A stretch of DNA of 64,000 nt from Zanthoxylum bungeanum. Its lineage: Eukaryota; Streptophyta; Magnoliopsida; Sapindales; Rutaceae. A program made the translations under genes and the position numbers. The DNA lies in assembly GCA_019454045.1 (NCBI GenBank), contig SKCR01007822.1, positions 62,001 through 126,000 of the forward strand. Direction: 5' to 3'. Below, one piece after another: positions 47,802 to 58,818 of the stretch (positions within the stretch are counted from its first letter, which is position 1; every line of letters begins with the position of its first letter). The notes beneath the pieces are model-generated. The model saw only the letters and a list, made by a program, of their open reading frames with translations, searched no databases and was not told the DNA's origin.

Positions 47802-50800
47802 TTACTATATATTAAGTAAATAAGTAATTAATTGTATCTCAAGCAAATTTCAAAATGAAACCTTAGAAGTTGAAAACTATAAACTATATGTTGATAGACA
47901 AGCCTTTGGCGAGACTCATGCATATATTGCCGACTCTTAATCAATTATTTCTTGACTTTATTAATTGATTATGATATCTTTTAACATAAAAATTCAATTA
48001 GCATTGGAGCAAATAAGGGGTTTTGCTAATGTATCCCCCGTGTGAATATCAGAGATACATTAAAATTAAAATCCGGATCTTTAATTAAATTTGAATAAAT
48101 TTAAAATTGATACATGTTTCAATTATTAATTATCTGAAAACCTTTATGTCAAATCTATTGTAATCAATTAATGAATATAAATTTATTTAAAAGAAAAAAA
48201 CCTTATTTCCCATCACTTATCATAGAGAAACCTTATCTCTAAGCTTATTTCTTCTTTAGTTTATGTTTGAATTCATGAAAATGATATTATAATTCAATAT
48301 AACTTAATGGAATGAAATAAAATGGAACGGAATAAAGTATAATGTATCATGATAACTTATAGGTTTATAATGTAACGTTCCAAAATCTTATTTGGTAAAT
48401 AAATAATAAATGAATGAAATGTAATAGGTTTTAAAGACAATTCTCCCCTTTTTAGCTTTTAAAAGCCAAATAAGACATATTGTAATGTTATTTTTTTCAA
48501 ATGACAAATTTGTCTTCACGGGTAATGTTAATTTTCTAAGTTACGTTTCATTCTCAACCCCCGATTTTGGAGGCTCATTTTCAATGACTTAAGATCCTTT
48601 TTGTTATACTCTTTTACATCCCCTTCCACTCGATTTCATGCCCTTAACTTCCATCAATCTAGACAATAAATTTTAAATATTTTAAATTACATTTCACTTC
48701 ATTCCATCGTCATTCGTCAATCCAAACATAGTTTTAATCTTAATGTTTTAAATTTTATTCCTCTTTCATATTTTTTTTCTCATTTAATATTTTTTTACTA
48801 ATAAGAAATTTGATCTATTTTTTTTTTCTATTTTACCCTTTATCTTAAAAAAAAGGAAGAAGAAGAGAGAGATTACTATCCAACTAATATGATAAGTTTA
48901 ACTCTATATCTCATTTGATAATTTACTATAATAAGACTAAATATAAATTTTTAAATTTGATATGCACTAAATAAAAAAATATATATATCTTTTATTCTCA
49001 ATAGATTTTTTATAATAAAAACCCCATTAATAATTGACGAGTGATGTGATTCTTGTACTCATTTGGAGACCAATGATTAAAAGTTCGGACTGGATTAATC
49101 GGTCGGACCGGTTGAATTGGGAATTGGTTTAAGATCTGATCCTAGTGATCTCAAAATGTTGATTTTAGTGAATCGGCTAAAAAATCATTTACATGGTCGA
49201 TTCAATCGTTGACTGGGGTGATCTAGTTTAAGTCAAGTCGGTTTTTGATACGGTTTTTTAATTTTTTGATTTTGATTTTGATTTTTTAATTTTTAATTTT
49301 TTTATTTTTTGCAAAAAAATAATAAAAATATAGTCAAAATATTAACCATGGGTCGACCTCTAGTTCAATCCTGATTGGACCTTTGACTTGTGATCTTCTC
49401 ATCAGATCGAATCGATAGACCGATCTGGATTTTAAAATATTGATTGAGATATTGAGAAGGTGCATCGATGATAGAGAAGCCTTTGGCGAGAATCTTGCAT
49501 ATTGCCAACTCTTATCACCTTTTTGAGACAAAATCTTAATTATATCTATCTATGGATGTGGTCTCATGACTCACATCATAGATTCATAATCAATTATTTC
49601 TTGATTTTATTAGTTGATTATGAATTTTTTTGAATTTAAAAAATTAATAAATAATTCTTTAGTATAATGAAAATATGGATGGTGTGCTATAAAATATATT
49701 TATATAGAATTTTATTAAATATAATTAATATTTTTAAATAATTTTAAAAATATTTTAATACCGATATCATGATTAAAAAAAATCAAAATGTAAAATATTA
49801 ATATGATACAAATTCAAAATAGCACGTGAATCCTTAAGTTAACATCTTTTTCAGAATATTATTATTTAAAAAAATGACATGAAAATGATCTAATCAATAA
49901 TAGTGGGAAATTATATAAAAAAATAATAATAATAAAAATAGTATACCGTACAAATAGTCATTATTATATTTTTATTATCTAATAAATCAAATAAATTCTG
50001 TTTGGACAAAATTATCCTTGAAACCAATTAATAGTTGCGAAGAACAAAAAAACGGTGGTGCGATGGGTGTCTAATGACACTCATCTCGCACGCCCATCGC
50101 ACCACTATTTTGGGGTGCGATGAGTGTCGTTAGATACCTATCGCATAATCATGGTGCACGTCCACCTAACATTAATATTTTATCGAACACTTTGTATACT
50201 CTATTATTACCTATAATTTTTTTAATAAAATCTTATATATTTAATGTTAGAGAACCATCAACAAATGCAATAGTTTTATTGAAACATCAAATTTATAAAC
50301 AAAACTAGAAACTTATAAACAATTACAAATTAAAAACAAAAACTTATAATCCAAGTAATTAAAATCAAAATCAATAACAATAAACTGACTTGTATAGATT
50401 GAAGCTAGCACACATGCTATGTCATATATCAGGCCCGATGTTTCGACCCCTGCTGAATATACTGGATGTTTGTTTTCAATGATCAATTAGTTTTTATATG
50501 GAGAATTTTGTCAATTTCAGATTCTTTATATTTCTATCCAAGTCTGCCTTCTATATTCCATTTATTCAATGACTCACAAGACTCATTTTTTGATTAATTA
50601 AATATATTTATTAATCCTAATATCAAATCAACAATCCACCAAACCCAAGCCCAATTTAATATAAGTGTCTAGATAACACTCATAAATCTCTTAAATTTTG
50701 AAGATTAGAGAAATTGCAAGATTAATTGAAACTTGAAAGAGAGAAAAATACTTGTGTGGAAAGAGAAGACAGTTGTGTAAGCAGAGTTTTTTGGTCTCTT

Positions 50801-51188
50801 TTACTTGGTCGGAAATGGATATAGAAGCCTAATAATGGCTATTTAAGAAAAGAGCCCCTAAATTTTGCATAATTTAACTAATTTCCTAATAATAGTCCCT
50901 TCTTCTTATACAAATCCTTATATCTTAATAAAAATACATTAATATATTGATATCTAAAGCAATAATTTTTCTTGTCCAACACCCCAATACTATTAATTTC
51001 CTAATAATTTATAATTTATCATTTATAATCGTCTATTATTATTATTATTATTATTATTTAGCCCCTCTGTTTTTGTAAAATTGTCAATTGCCCCTTGAGG
51101 TTTTCGGTTGTACTAAACATTTCCACAAGTTTGCTCGATCGATCAAATTCCCCCAAATAGATGAAAGTTACTTATGCCTTGATATATT
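47802..51188. other. AT-rich intergenic DNA
   Basis: No gene is recognised in this 3.4-kb stretch. It contains a compact foldback at 50,055-50,138 (listed separately) and an ATT microsatellite near 51,038-51,058. Confidence 0.5.
50055..50138. repeat. Compound inverted repeat
   Basis: GTGGTGCGATGGG (50055-50067) pairs perfectly with CCCATCGCACCAC (50093-50105). Between them, GTCTAATGACACTCATCTCGCA pairs imperfectly with TGCGATGAGTGTCGTTAGATAC further right (about 50,116-50,138). Two alternative hairpins are therefore possible. Confidence 0.65.
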
Positions 51189-51394
51189 TTAGAATTCGAA
51201 CATATTTTTTTGAAAATCTCATCATTAAAGCATCCTATCCGGACTTAGTAAAGTAGGTAAAATCTCTGACTGTCATAAACTCTTATAAAAAAATACATTA
51301 ATGGACTCGAACTCAGGACCTGACAATTAAATTTCATGATATTTTTATCATCAAACCACACCCTCTCTCTGGGGAATTAGAATTCGAACATATT
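51189..51394 (-). mobile_element. Old SINE with 18-bp target duplication
   Basis: TTAGAATTCGAACATATT flanks the element exactly (51189-51206 and 51377-51394). The body runs from a T run to CCACACCCTCTCTC. It matches the minus strand of the Au-like SINE at 51,676 only loosely (GTCATAAACTCTTATAAAAA..ATACATTAATGGACTCGAACTC), so it is an older copy. Confidence 0.75.
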
Positions 51395-51660
51395 CTGTCT
51401 TGATTCATCAACATGCATGTAGAGTACAAAATTCTAGTTGTTTGTGAGAGATTTTTTTTCTTTCCCTTATTTCTTAATTTTTTTTTTCTTTTTTGGTGGA
51501 TCAAAGCTACCATTGTTTTTTAAGTGTGGCTGGGGTAGATATCTCGACGTCGTCTAAGCATTAGATAGTACTTAACCGTTTCGATTTATCAATGGGTTAA
51601 GTAACAATCACTCAGAAAAAAAACGTAAATCTAAAATAAATAGTGACTCATATCAGCACA

Positions 51661-51862
51661 TGGACAACAAAGATGTCCCCAAGGGGTGTGGCTTGGTGGT
51701 GTAGGGTCCAGGATCTCACCTTGAGGTTCTGGGTTCGAATCCAGGGGGTGCATTTCTTGTAAAAGCCTGGGACAGCTACCTGCGTCACGGCCCAGAATGA
51801 ATGGTTTGGTGGCGGGATTTCCACCGTTTCAAAAAAAAAAAAAAAAGTGGACAACAAAGATG
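51661..51862 (+). mobile_element. Au-like SINE, young copy with intact duplication
   Basis: TGGACAACAAAGATG flanks the element exactly (51661-51675 and 51848-51862). The body has box A TGTGGCTTGGTGG (about 51687), box B GGTTCGAATCC (51732-51742) and a 16-base A tail. It is tRNA-related and of the Au SINE style found across flowering plants. Confidence 0.88.
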
Positions 51863-52250
51863 AGTTGACCTCCTATTTATGAACAAGATAGAGTAACATA
51901 TTCATCGACGATAACGACATGTGAGCTACACTTATCGGCTGCCGCTGCCAACTACTGTCGGAAACTTCAAATTCTAATTATAATCCTAATTGAACCTAAA
52001 TTTCCCAATCGTAAACTTAATTGAACTCAATTTATCAAACCTTAACCCTTATTAATATTAAATGGCCAAAACATAACTCTAATTGATCTCAATTTATAAA
52101 ATTTTTATCTTAAACCCAATTGAATCCAAATTTAAAAACTCTAATCCAAATTTTTCGAATAAAAAAATAAATCCACCTAATGCTATTTAGTCCGTCGTTC
52201 TAGACGCTATCAAGAAAATCTAAATATTAAATGTCCCATCATAAACCCAG

Positions 52251-52422
52251 TGCCTAATGTTTTTTAGGAGATGATATATCATGTGCCGGGTGTATATGTC
52301 ATCTCTCTCATAGGATCTAATGCCTAATGTTTTTTAGGAGATGGTATATCATGTGCCGGGTGTATATGTCATCTCTCTCACAGCTGTGAGAGAGATGACA
52401 TATACACCCGGCACATAATATA
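52251..52422. repeat. 70-bp direct repeat followed by a 66-bp perfect palindrome
   Basis: TGCCTAATGTTTTTTAGGAG opens two near-identical units at 52251 and 52321. The second runs without spacer into its own reverse complement: 52351-52383 pairs base for base with 52384-52416, centre CAG/CTG. The match extends to 52345-52422 with one mismatch. Confidence 0.9.
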
Positions 52423-52564
52423 ATTTTCGGCTTTTTAAAACATGGTTGAAAAAAAAATCAATTCATTATGCCTGTTTTATTAATACAAGAAGACCTAACT
52501 ATTTTCAAATAGTCTTTTATTTTTTTTAAAATATATAATAATATAAAATTGTTTTTGTTCTTCA

Positions 52565-52641
52565 TTGCCAGGTGCCACAGCTCACTCTGCAATTTCTTCT
52601 AACCTTATCCCAGCCCTTGCAACAGTCTCTCCGTATTCCAG
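52565..52641 (+). other. 5' untranslated exon of CNX7
   Basis: Leader-like sequence ending CCGTATTCCAG with donor GTAACT at 52642. The matching acceptor is ATAATTGCAG at 55,184, so the leader intron is about 2.5 kb. The upstream limit is a guess. Confidence 0.5.
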
Positions 52642-52835
52642 GTAACTCTCTCTCTCTAAATTTCTTTTTAGGGTTTTTTGTTTGAAATCGATTTTATATA
52701 AATTGAATTCGTAGTTTCTCAGAACGATTTACTATGCTTTCTGGGTAGTAGAAATATGGTTTAAATGATATCAAGACAAATATATATATATATGAAAATC
52801 TTCAGAAGAAATTCGGATTGTACCGGAAGACGATC

Positions 52836-52837
<2 letters not shown>

Positions 52838-52871
<34 letters not shown>
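52838..52871. repeat. TA dinucleotide microsatellite
   Basis: About 17 TA units inside the CNX7 leader intron. Confidence 0.9.
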
Positions 52872-52874
<3 letters not shown>

Positions 52875-53254
52875 AGTGTATAGTCTCTTGAATTTATGTT
52901 GAACTAGAGTTGAATTATGGGTCTGATTCTGCTGATTAAATGCTCAAAATCTACAACTTTTACATCACAAGAAATGAAGTCCACTTCAATATTCTTGATG
53001 TTGATGTTTCACTATCTTTGAATTATTCTCTGTTTTGATTTGTTGTTGAGCAAGATTGTTCGTTAGTTAATTGCTGCAATTTGAATTGGGGATGTTCTCA
53101 TATTGGGCACCATGGTAAAGAAGAGTTCTTTGGTGGAGTGAATGGTTTCTTGAATGGATATTTTGGCGTTTGCTGAGTGTCAGCTTGAACTCGATTAGCA
53201 TAGACATCACATAACAGTTTGGTGGTAGTTGGTTTGCTTCGAGGATGTTTGCAT

Positions 53255-53730
53255 AAGTGTTTTGAAACGCGTTAGGCACTGGTCGGGCGATAGCCCAACA
53301 CCTAGGTGTCGCCTAGAAAATTCCTCGGCCAACAAGGAATTTGAAATTAGGGTTTTAGGTTTATTTAGGGATTTTTTGATTTTGATAGAATTTGGATATT
53401 TCGATCGTAGGAAAATATTGTTTGAGTGATAAAGAAGGTTTTTAGATGGTCAATTTGATGAGAAACCAACAATAATTAAAGAAACTAGGGGTTTTCCAAA
53501 AATTAAGGTTTATGTTTTGAAAATTGGGATTTTGTCAAATTAGGATTAAGGTTAGGGTATTGAAATCAGCGCTTTTAGATTAGGGTTTCAAAATCGACGG
53601 TAGCACATGGCGGATTTTGGTACCAAAAATGCCGCAAAATGACCATAAAACACCGATCAGGCGACACAGCGTAACCCCGAAGATTTGGGTCTACACGCGG
53701 TTGCGTGAGGCGCTAAGTTTTAAAATAGTG
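53255..53730. mobile_element. hAT-like MITE, copy 1
   Basis: The termini AAGTGTTTTGAAAC and GTTTTAAAATAGTG are imperfect inverted repeats. The flanks GTTTGCAT (53247-53254) and GTTTACAT (53731-53738) differ by one base and fit an aged 8-bp duplication. Subterminal words GCGATAGCCC, CACCTAGGTGTCGCC and GTGAGGCGC give it a GC-rich edge. Confidence 0.6.
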
Positions 53731-54212
53731 GTTTACATAGACATTGAACGATGTCAGTTAAAACAATTGATTATTCTTCCCTTTAGTTTCATCAAGTAGT
53801 TGCCTGTCTAATGTGATCCAAAATCTTTTCAAAGAGTGGTGAAAAGACGGGTGGTTACTGTGGTTGATGTGGCAAGATCCGTGTGAGTACCATTTACCAG
53901 AATTGGAAGCCAGTTTAGTTAGTTACATCCCCTGTTGAAAGCTTGGATATTCTTGATGTTGATGTTTCACTATCTTTGAATTATTCTCTGTTTTGATTTG
54001 TTGTTGAGCAAGATTGTTTGTTAGTTAATTGCTGCAATTTGAATTGGGGATGTTCTCATATTGGGCACCATGGTAAAGAAGAGTTCTTTGGTGGAGTGAA
54101 TGGTTTCTTGAATGGATATTTTGGCGTTTGCCGAGTGTCAGCTTGAACTCGATTAGCATAGACATCACATAACAGTTTGGTGGTCATTGGTTTGCTTTTA
54201 GGATGTTTGCAT

Positions 54213-54690
54213 AAGTGTTTTGAAACACGTTAGGCACTGGTCGGGTGATAGCCCAACACCTAGGTGTCGCCTAGAAAATTCCTCGGCCAACAAGGAATTG
54301 GAAATTAGGGTTTTAGGTTTATTTGGGGATTTTTTTCGATTTTGATGGAATTTGGAAAATTGATCATAGGAAAATATTGTTTGAGTGATAAAGAAGGTTT
54401 CTAAATGGTCAATTTCATGAGAAACCAATAAGAAATAAATAAATTAGGGGTTTTCCGAAAATTAAGGTTTATGTTTTGAAAATTGGGGCTTTTTTGAAAT
54501 TAGTATTAAGGTTAGGGTATTGAAATCAGCGCTTTTAGATTAGGGTTTCAAAAACGACGGTAGCACATGGAGGATTTCGGTACCAAAAATGCCGCAAAAT
54601 GACCAGAAAACACCGATCAGGCGACACAGCGTAACCCCGAAGATTTGAGTCTACACGCGGTTGCGTGAGGCGCTAAGTTTTAAAATAGTG
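54213..54690. mobile_element. hAT-like MITE, copy 2 (co-duplicated)
   Basis: It has the same termini and the same mismatched flanks as copy 1 (54205-54212 and 54691-54698). This shows it arose by segmental duplication, not by a second insertion. Confidence 0.6.
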
Positions 54691-55225
54691 GTTTACATAG
54701 AATTTGAACGATGTCAGTTAAAACAATTGATTATTCTTCCCTTTAGTTTCATCAAGTAGTTGCCTGTCTAATGTGATCCAAAATCTTTTCAAAGAGTGGT
54801 GAAAAGACGGGTGGTTACTGTGGTTGATGTGGCAAGATCCGTGTGAGTACCATTTACCAGAATTGGAAGCCAGTTTAGTTAGTTACATCCCCTGTTGAAA
54901 GCTTGGAAGGCCATGAATTCAATTTCTCTCTGTAAGTTAATGAAATCATCGAGAATCTCCATTGTGATAATGAACAATGTTAAGCTCTGGTGTCAATTCT
55001 CTGTGTTCTTGCTTTTCTTAATCAAATCTTGTGTTGAGAATTGGGTGTCATTGAGATAATCATTTCTGTTGTTATAGATTGGTTTGATTTCAATCATTGC
55101 TACCGATTGAATCAGTGTTTCAAAGACTGAAATTCACCACATTTATTATCAGATTAAAATTGCTGTTGTTGCGTATAATTGCAGTGAGATGTTCCATTTC
55201 CATTGATACATATCCTGGTTCTGCT

Positions 55226-55543
55226 ATGGATGTCACGTATAGAGAAACAAAAAATGGAAATGCAGATTCTGCATTTGTGGACAAGAAGGAAGCATCTATT
55301 CAGATAAAGGTATTGTTTTTCGCCAGAGCTCGAGATTTAACTGGATTGACTGATATGGCACTAGAGGTGTCGAGTGGCAGTACCACACGAGATTGCTTGA
55401 ATAAACTTATTGCAAGGTTTCCGAATTTACAAGAGATACAAGGATGCATGGTTCTTGCTTTAAATGAGGAATACACAAATGAATCTGTGATTGTTAATGA
55501 GAAAGATGAATTAGCCATTATACCTCCCATAAGTGGTGGCTAA
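55226..55543 (+). CDS. CNX7: Molybdopterin synthase sulfur-carrier subunit (MoaD/MOCS2A), CNX7
   Basis: This is the small subunit of cytosolic molybdopterin synthase. Its C-terminal glycine is thiocarboxylated by CNX5, and with CNX6 it donates sulfur to make molybdopterin from cPMP. A single coding exon of 105 codons follows the acceptor at 55,184. The first in-frame ATG after that acceptor (55226, MDVTYRETK) is taken as start. Open frame upstream to 55,097 lies in the intron. The ubiquitin-like fold is seen from residue 32: [55 protein letters not shown], ending in the required Gly-Gly. The family is about 80-105 aa. The leader intron carries the tandem duplication described separately. Confidence 0.93.
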   Translation: MDVTYRETKNGNADSAFVDKKEASIQIKVLFFARARDLTGLTDMALEVSSGSTTRDCLNKLIARFPNLQEIQGCMVLALNEEYTNESVIVNEKDELAIIPPISGG

Positions 55544-56528
55544 AATATTTTGTGTCTTGTGTCTTAACAAACATTGTGAGAAGAAGAGATTTCAATAAAT
55601 GCTTGTAATGTAATATGCTGCTGATGGTTGTGTTTCTGGCTTTCCTTTTGCAATTTCTCCATTGTTGAAGATAATTTAAGAGTGATAATGGGTCGGGCTG
55701 AGCCCCGCAAGAAAAATAAAAGCCCGGATCCGGGAAAAGCCCAGCCCTTGTTGAAGATAATTATAGCAAAAATTGTTGCAAGTAAATTGCAATTTCTTTT
55801 GTGCTTGGAATGGGATGGGATGTACATGTACACATGGGTTTAATAAGAATTTATATCTCTAGAAAATGAATTTGCACCCAAAAAAGTACTTTACACACCC
55901 ATTTTTAAGAGCAATAAAGATAGTAATTATGAGAATGACACAAAATTTAAAATACTACGGTTTTATTGAATCGCCTAATTTCTTGAGGGCTAGCAGGTAC
56001 CATGAATATTGAAAAATGTATATTTATTAAAAGAGAAATTAATCATTTTATATTTGTAATTTCATTAATCTCATTAATTTAGCACATTTATAAAATAATA
56101 ATTAAATTTATGTTATATATATTTTTATTGTAATTTTTTATTTCTTGTGTAGGTAATATATTGTTTCGGATGCTCAACAGGAAAATGAATATGAAATCTG
56201 AATTTCAAGACCCGAAAACCTAAAAGAGTGTGATAACTAGATTCAAGTCGGACTTAGAAAATTTTCACCGTGTTTAGATTGTCGACAAAATAAACTTATA
56301 ATGTATTTAACTACACATGTATTTTATATAAATATATAAAACAAAAGTAAAAAGACAAAAAAAAATAATAAACGAAAACAAACGGCAAAAAAAAAAAAAA
56401 AAATATATAAAAGGAGAATCCATCACTTTGCAAATTTGCAAAGTTTTGCAATTGATAAAGTTTTACAATTTATAAAGTGAGGTGTCGAGTACCTCTATAA
56501 ATAGAGGAGCTCAGCATCTCATTCAACA
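55544..56528. other. 3' side of CNX7 and AT-rich spacer
   Basis: The CNX7 3' untranslated region should end within the first 300 bases. The remainder is AT-rich and shows no gene. Confidence 0.5.
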
Positions 56529-57305
56529 GCCGATTCCATAATTCTCTTTGAGGATTTGTGGAGTTTCAGCTCTTATATGTTTTATTTTTTAGTATTTCTT
56601 ATAAATTTTTTTATTCTATTAATAAAATTGTGTGTGTTTTTATTCAAATCATGTGTAGCTAATTACTTTCTAATTGGGGCAAAAGGGTGAAACTTTTGGT
56701 ACAAAAATATAAATAAATTTTACCTATGTTATAAATATGAATTGTGTTATTTCTCAAATAATATTTGCATTTTTATTATTTCTTGTTTTGGTAGGAGGCT
56801 TGACTTTATGTATATAGTCTCTGGATCTGTCATGATGGATCTATATTATTAACTGACACGGATAATCCTTGAACCCCATAATTTATGTTTTAATTTATTT
56901 ATTACATTTTTATTATTTATTGTTATATGAGAGTCTTGATTTTTTATAAACAGTCTCTGGATCCGCCTTTGTGGATTTATTTTGATCAATGTTTAAAAAT
57001 ACGGGGCGATGTCTCGAGGCGGGCGCCTCGAACCAAAAGTCGGAAAAAAATTAAAATCAAAATGTCAACATAATAAAAACATCAATAATCCAAACTACAT
57101 TCATTTTTCCATCATTCATAGTATATTCAAAAATTTATAATTAATGTTGATCTTTTTTTTAAAATCACAATTAACATTGATTAATGATATTAACAATTTA
57201 TAAATTACATAAATAAATAATTTAAAATTGAGATCATGACACCATTTTAAATAGTTTTCATTGCTCATATCCTATGGAGTATAATAATTCTCATCATGCA
57301 TATAT

Positions 57306-57338
<33 letters not shown>

Positions 57339-57359
57339 TATTATTATTATTATTATTAT

Positions 57360-57390
<31 letters not shown>

Positions 57391-58818
57391 TAATAATAAT
57401 AATAATAATATATTTTACAATACAATTCGATACATAATATTATCAAAAATCACAAAGTCCAGCAAAAATCACAATTCCATACATAAAAAAAATTATTATT
57501 ATAAAAAATATAATTAATAATTAATAACTTATTACAACTTACAACAAAAGTGGAACCATCTTGTCCAAAAATAAAAAAATTAAAACAAAAAACAGAAGTG
57601 GGGAACAGTTGTACAGTATTTATGCCTCTTCTACTTCTGTTTTCGTTGACTTCTTCATTTTGCCTCTTCTTCTTCTTCATTTCTTCATCGACTTCTGCCT
57701 CTTTTTCTTCTTTCTTCATCGACTTCTACCTTTTCTTCTTCATTTATTCTTCTTCTTTTCTGCCTCTTCTTCTTCATTTCTTCATGTTGCCCTTCTTCTT
57801 ATTCTGCTGTAAAAAATTGGTTGAACGCGAGGCGGCCGCCTCGGACCGCCTCGCGCCGAGTCTGCATGAGGCGGCCTGAGACGGCCGCCTCGGTTGTTAG
57901 CATATAAGGCGGCCGCCTCGACGCGCCAACGCCGTGAGGCGGTGCGAGGCGGCCGCCTCGAAATGTATTTTTAAACACTGATTTTGATTGACACAGATAA
58001 TCCTTAAACCCCATAATTTATTTTATTTCATGTTTATTTAATTTTGCACTTTTATTATTTATGATAGAGTCTTGACTCTCTATAGACGATCTCTGGATCT
58101 GCCTTCGTGAATCTATATTGAATGACATATATTTTACTTGAACCCTATAATTTATTTTGTTGTCTTTAATTTCTGCCGATTCCATAATTCTCTTTGAAGA
58201 TTTGTGGAGTTTCAGCTCTTATATGTTTTATTTTTTAGTATTTTTTATAAATTTTTTTATTCTATTAATAAAATTGTGTGTGTTTTTATTCCAATCATAT
58301 GTAGCTAATTACTTTCCAACTGTGGCAAAAGGGTGAAACTTTTGGTACAAAAATATAAATAAATTTTACCTATGTTATAAATATGAATTATGTTATTTCT
58401 CAATTAATATTTACATTTTTATTATTTCTTGTTTTGGTAGGAGGCTTGACTTTATGTATGTAGTCTCTGGATCTGTCATGATGGATCTATATTATTAACT
58501 GACACGGATAATCCTTGAACCCCATAATTTATGTTTTAATTTATTTATTACATTTTTATTATTTATTGTTATATGGGAGTCTTGATTTTTTATAAACAGT
58601 CTCTGGATCCGCCTTTGTGGATCTATTTTGATTGACACAGATAATCTTTAAACCTCATAATTTATTTTATTTCATGTTTATTTAATTTTTGCACTTTTAT
58701 TATTTATGATAGTCTTGACTCTCTGTAGACGATCTCTGGATTTGCCTTCGTGAATCTATATTGAATGACATATATTTTACTTGAACCCTATAATTTATTT
58801 TGTTGTCTTTAATTTCTG
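56529..58818. repeat. ~645-bp tandem duplication, one copy split by a hAT-like element
   Basis: GCCGATTCCATAATTCTCTT opens at 56529 and 58175. The two copies run in parallel through GTCTCTGGATCTG..ATGGATCTATATTATTAACTG and end TTAATTTCTGC. Copy 1 is longer by about 1.0 kb, which equals the inserted element plus its 8-bp duplication. Copy 2 shows the empty site. Shorter GTCTCTGGATC(T/C)GCCTT modules recur inside each copy and continue to about 58,950. Confidence 0.85.
56987..57980. mobile_element. hAT-like element with GC-rich GGCGGCCGCC ends, 994 bp
   Basis: The ends CAATGTTTAAAAATAC and GTATTTTTAAACACTG are inverted repeats with one difference. ATTTTGAT flanks both sides (56979-56986 and 57981-57988), and the duplicated copy at 58,6xx supplies the empty site. 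The interior has a long AAT/ATT microsatellite that folds on itself (57,309-57,412), a CTTCTT-rich pyrimidine tract (57,610-57,800) and GC-rich subterminal GAGGCGGCCGCCTCG words (57,830-57,960). It encodes no transposase. Confidence 0.88.

Larger units (their letters stand above)
52989..54904. repeat. 958-bp tandem duplication in the CNX7 leader intron
   Basis: Copy 1 (52989-53946) and copy 2 (53947-54904) both start ATATTCTTGATGTTGATG and align throughout with few differences. Each contains a hAT-like MITE, so the duplication followed that insertion. The gene is not disrupted because all of this lies between the leader exon and the coding exon. Confidence 0.9.

Noticed and set aside
51676..51847. 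tRNA gene suggested by box A and box B sequence
   Set aside because: There is no full cloverleaf. A poly-A tail and 15-bp target duplication show it is a SINE.
55097..55225. Longer CNX7 start at 55,097
   Set aside because: That segment is intron sequence before the acceptor ATAATTGCAG at 55,184, and its residues do not resemble the family.
57450..57879. Lys/Glu-rich or Phe/Ser-rich reading frames
   Set aside because: They are translations of the CTTCTT-rich tract in both strands, inside a transposable element.
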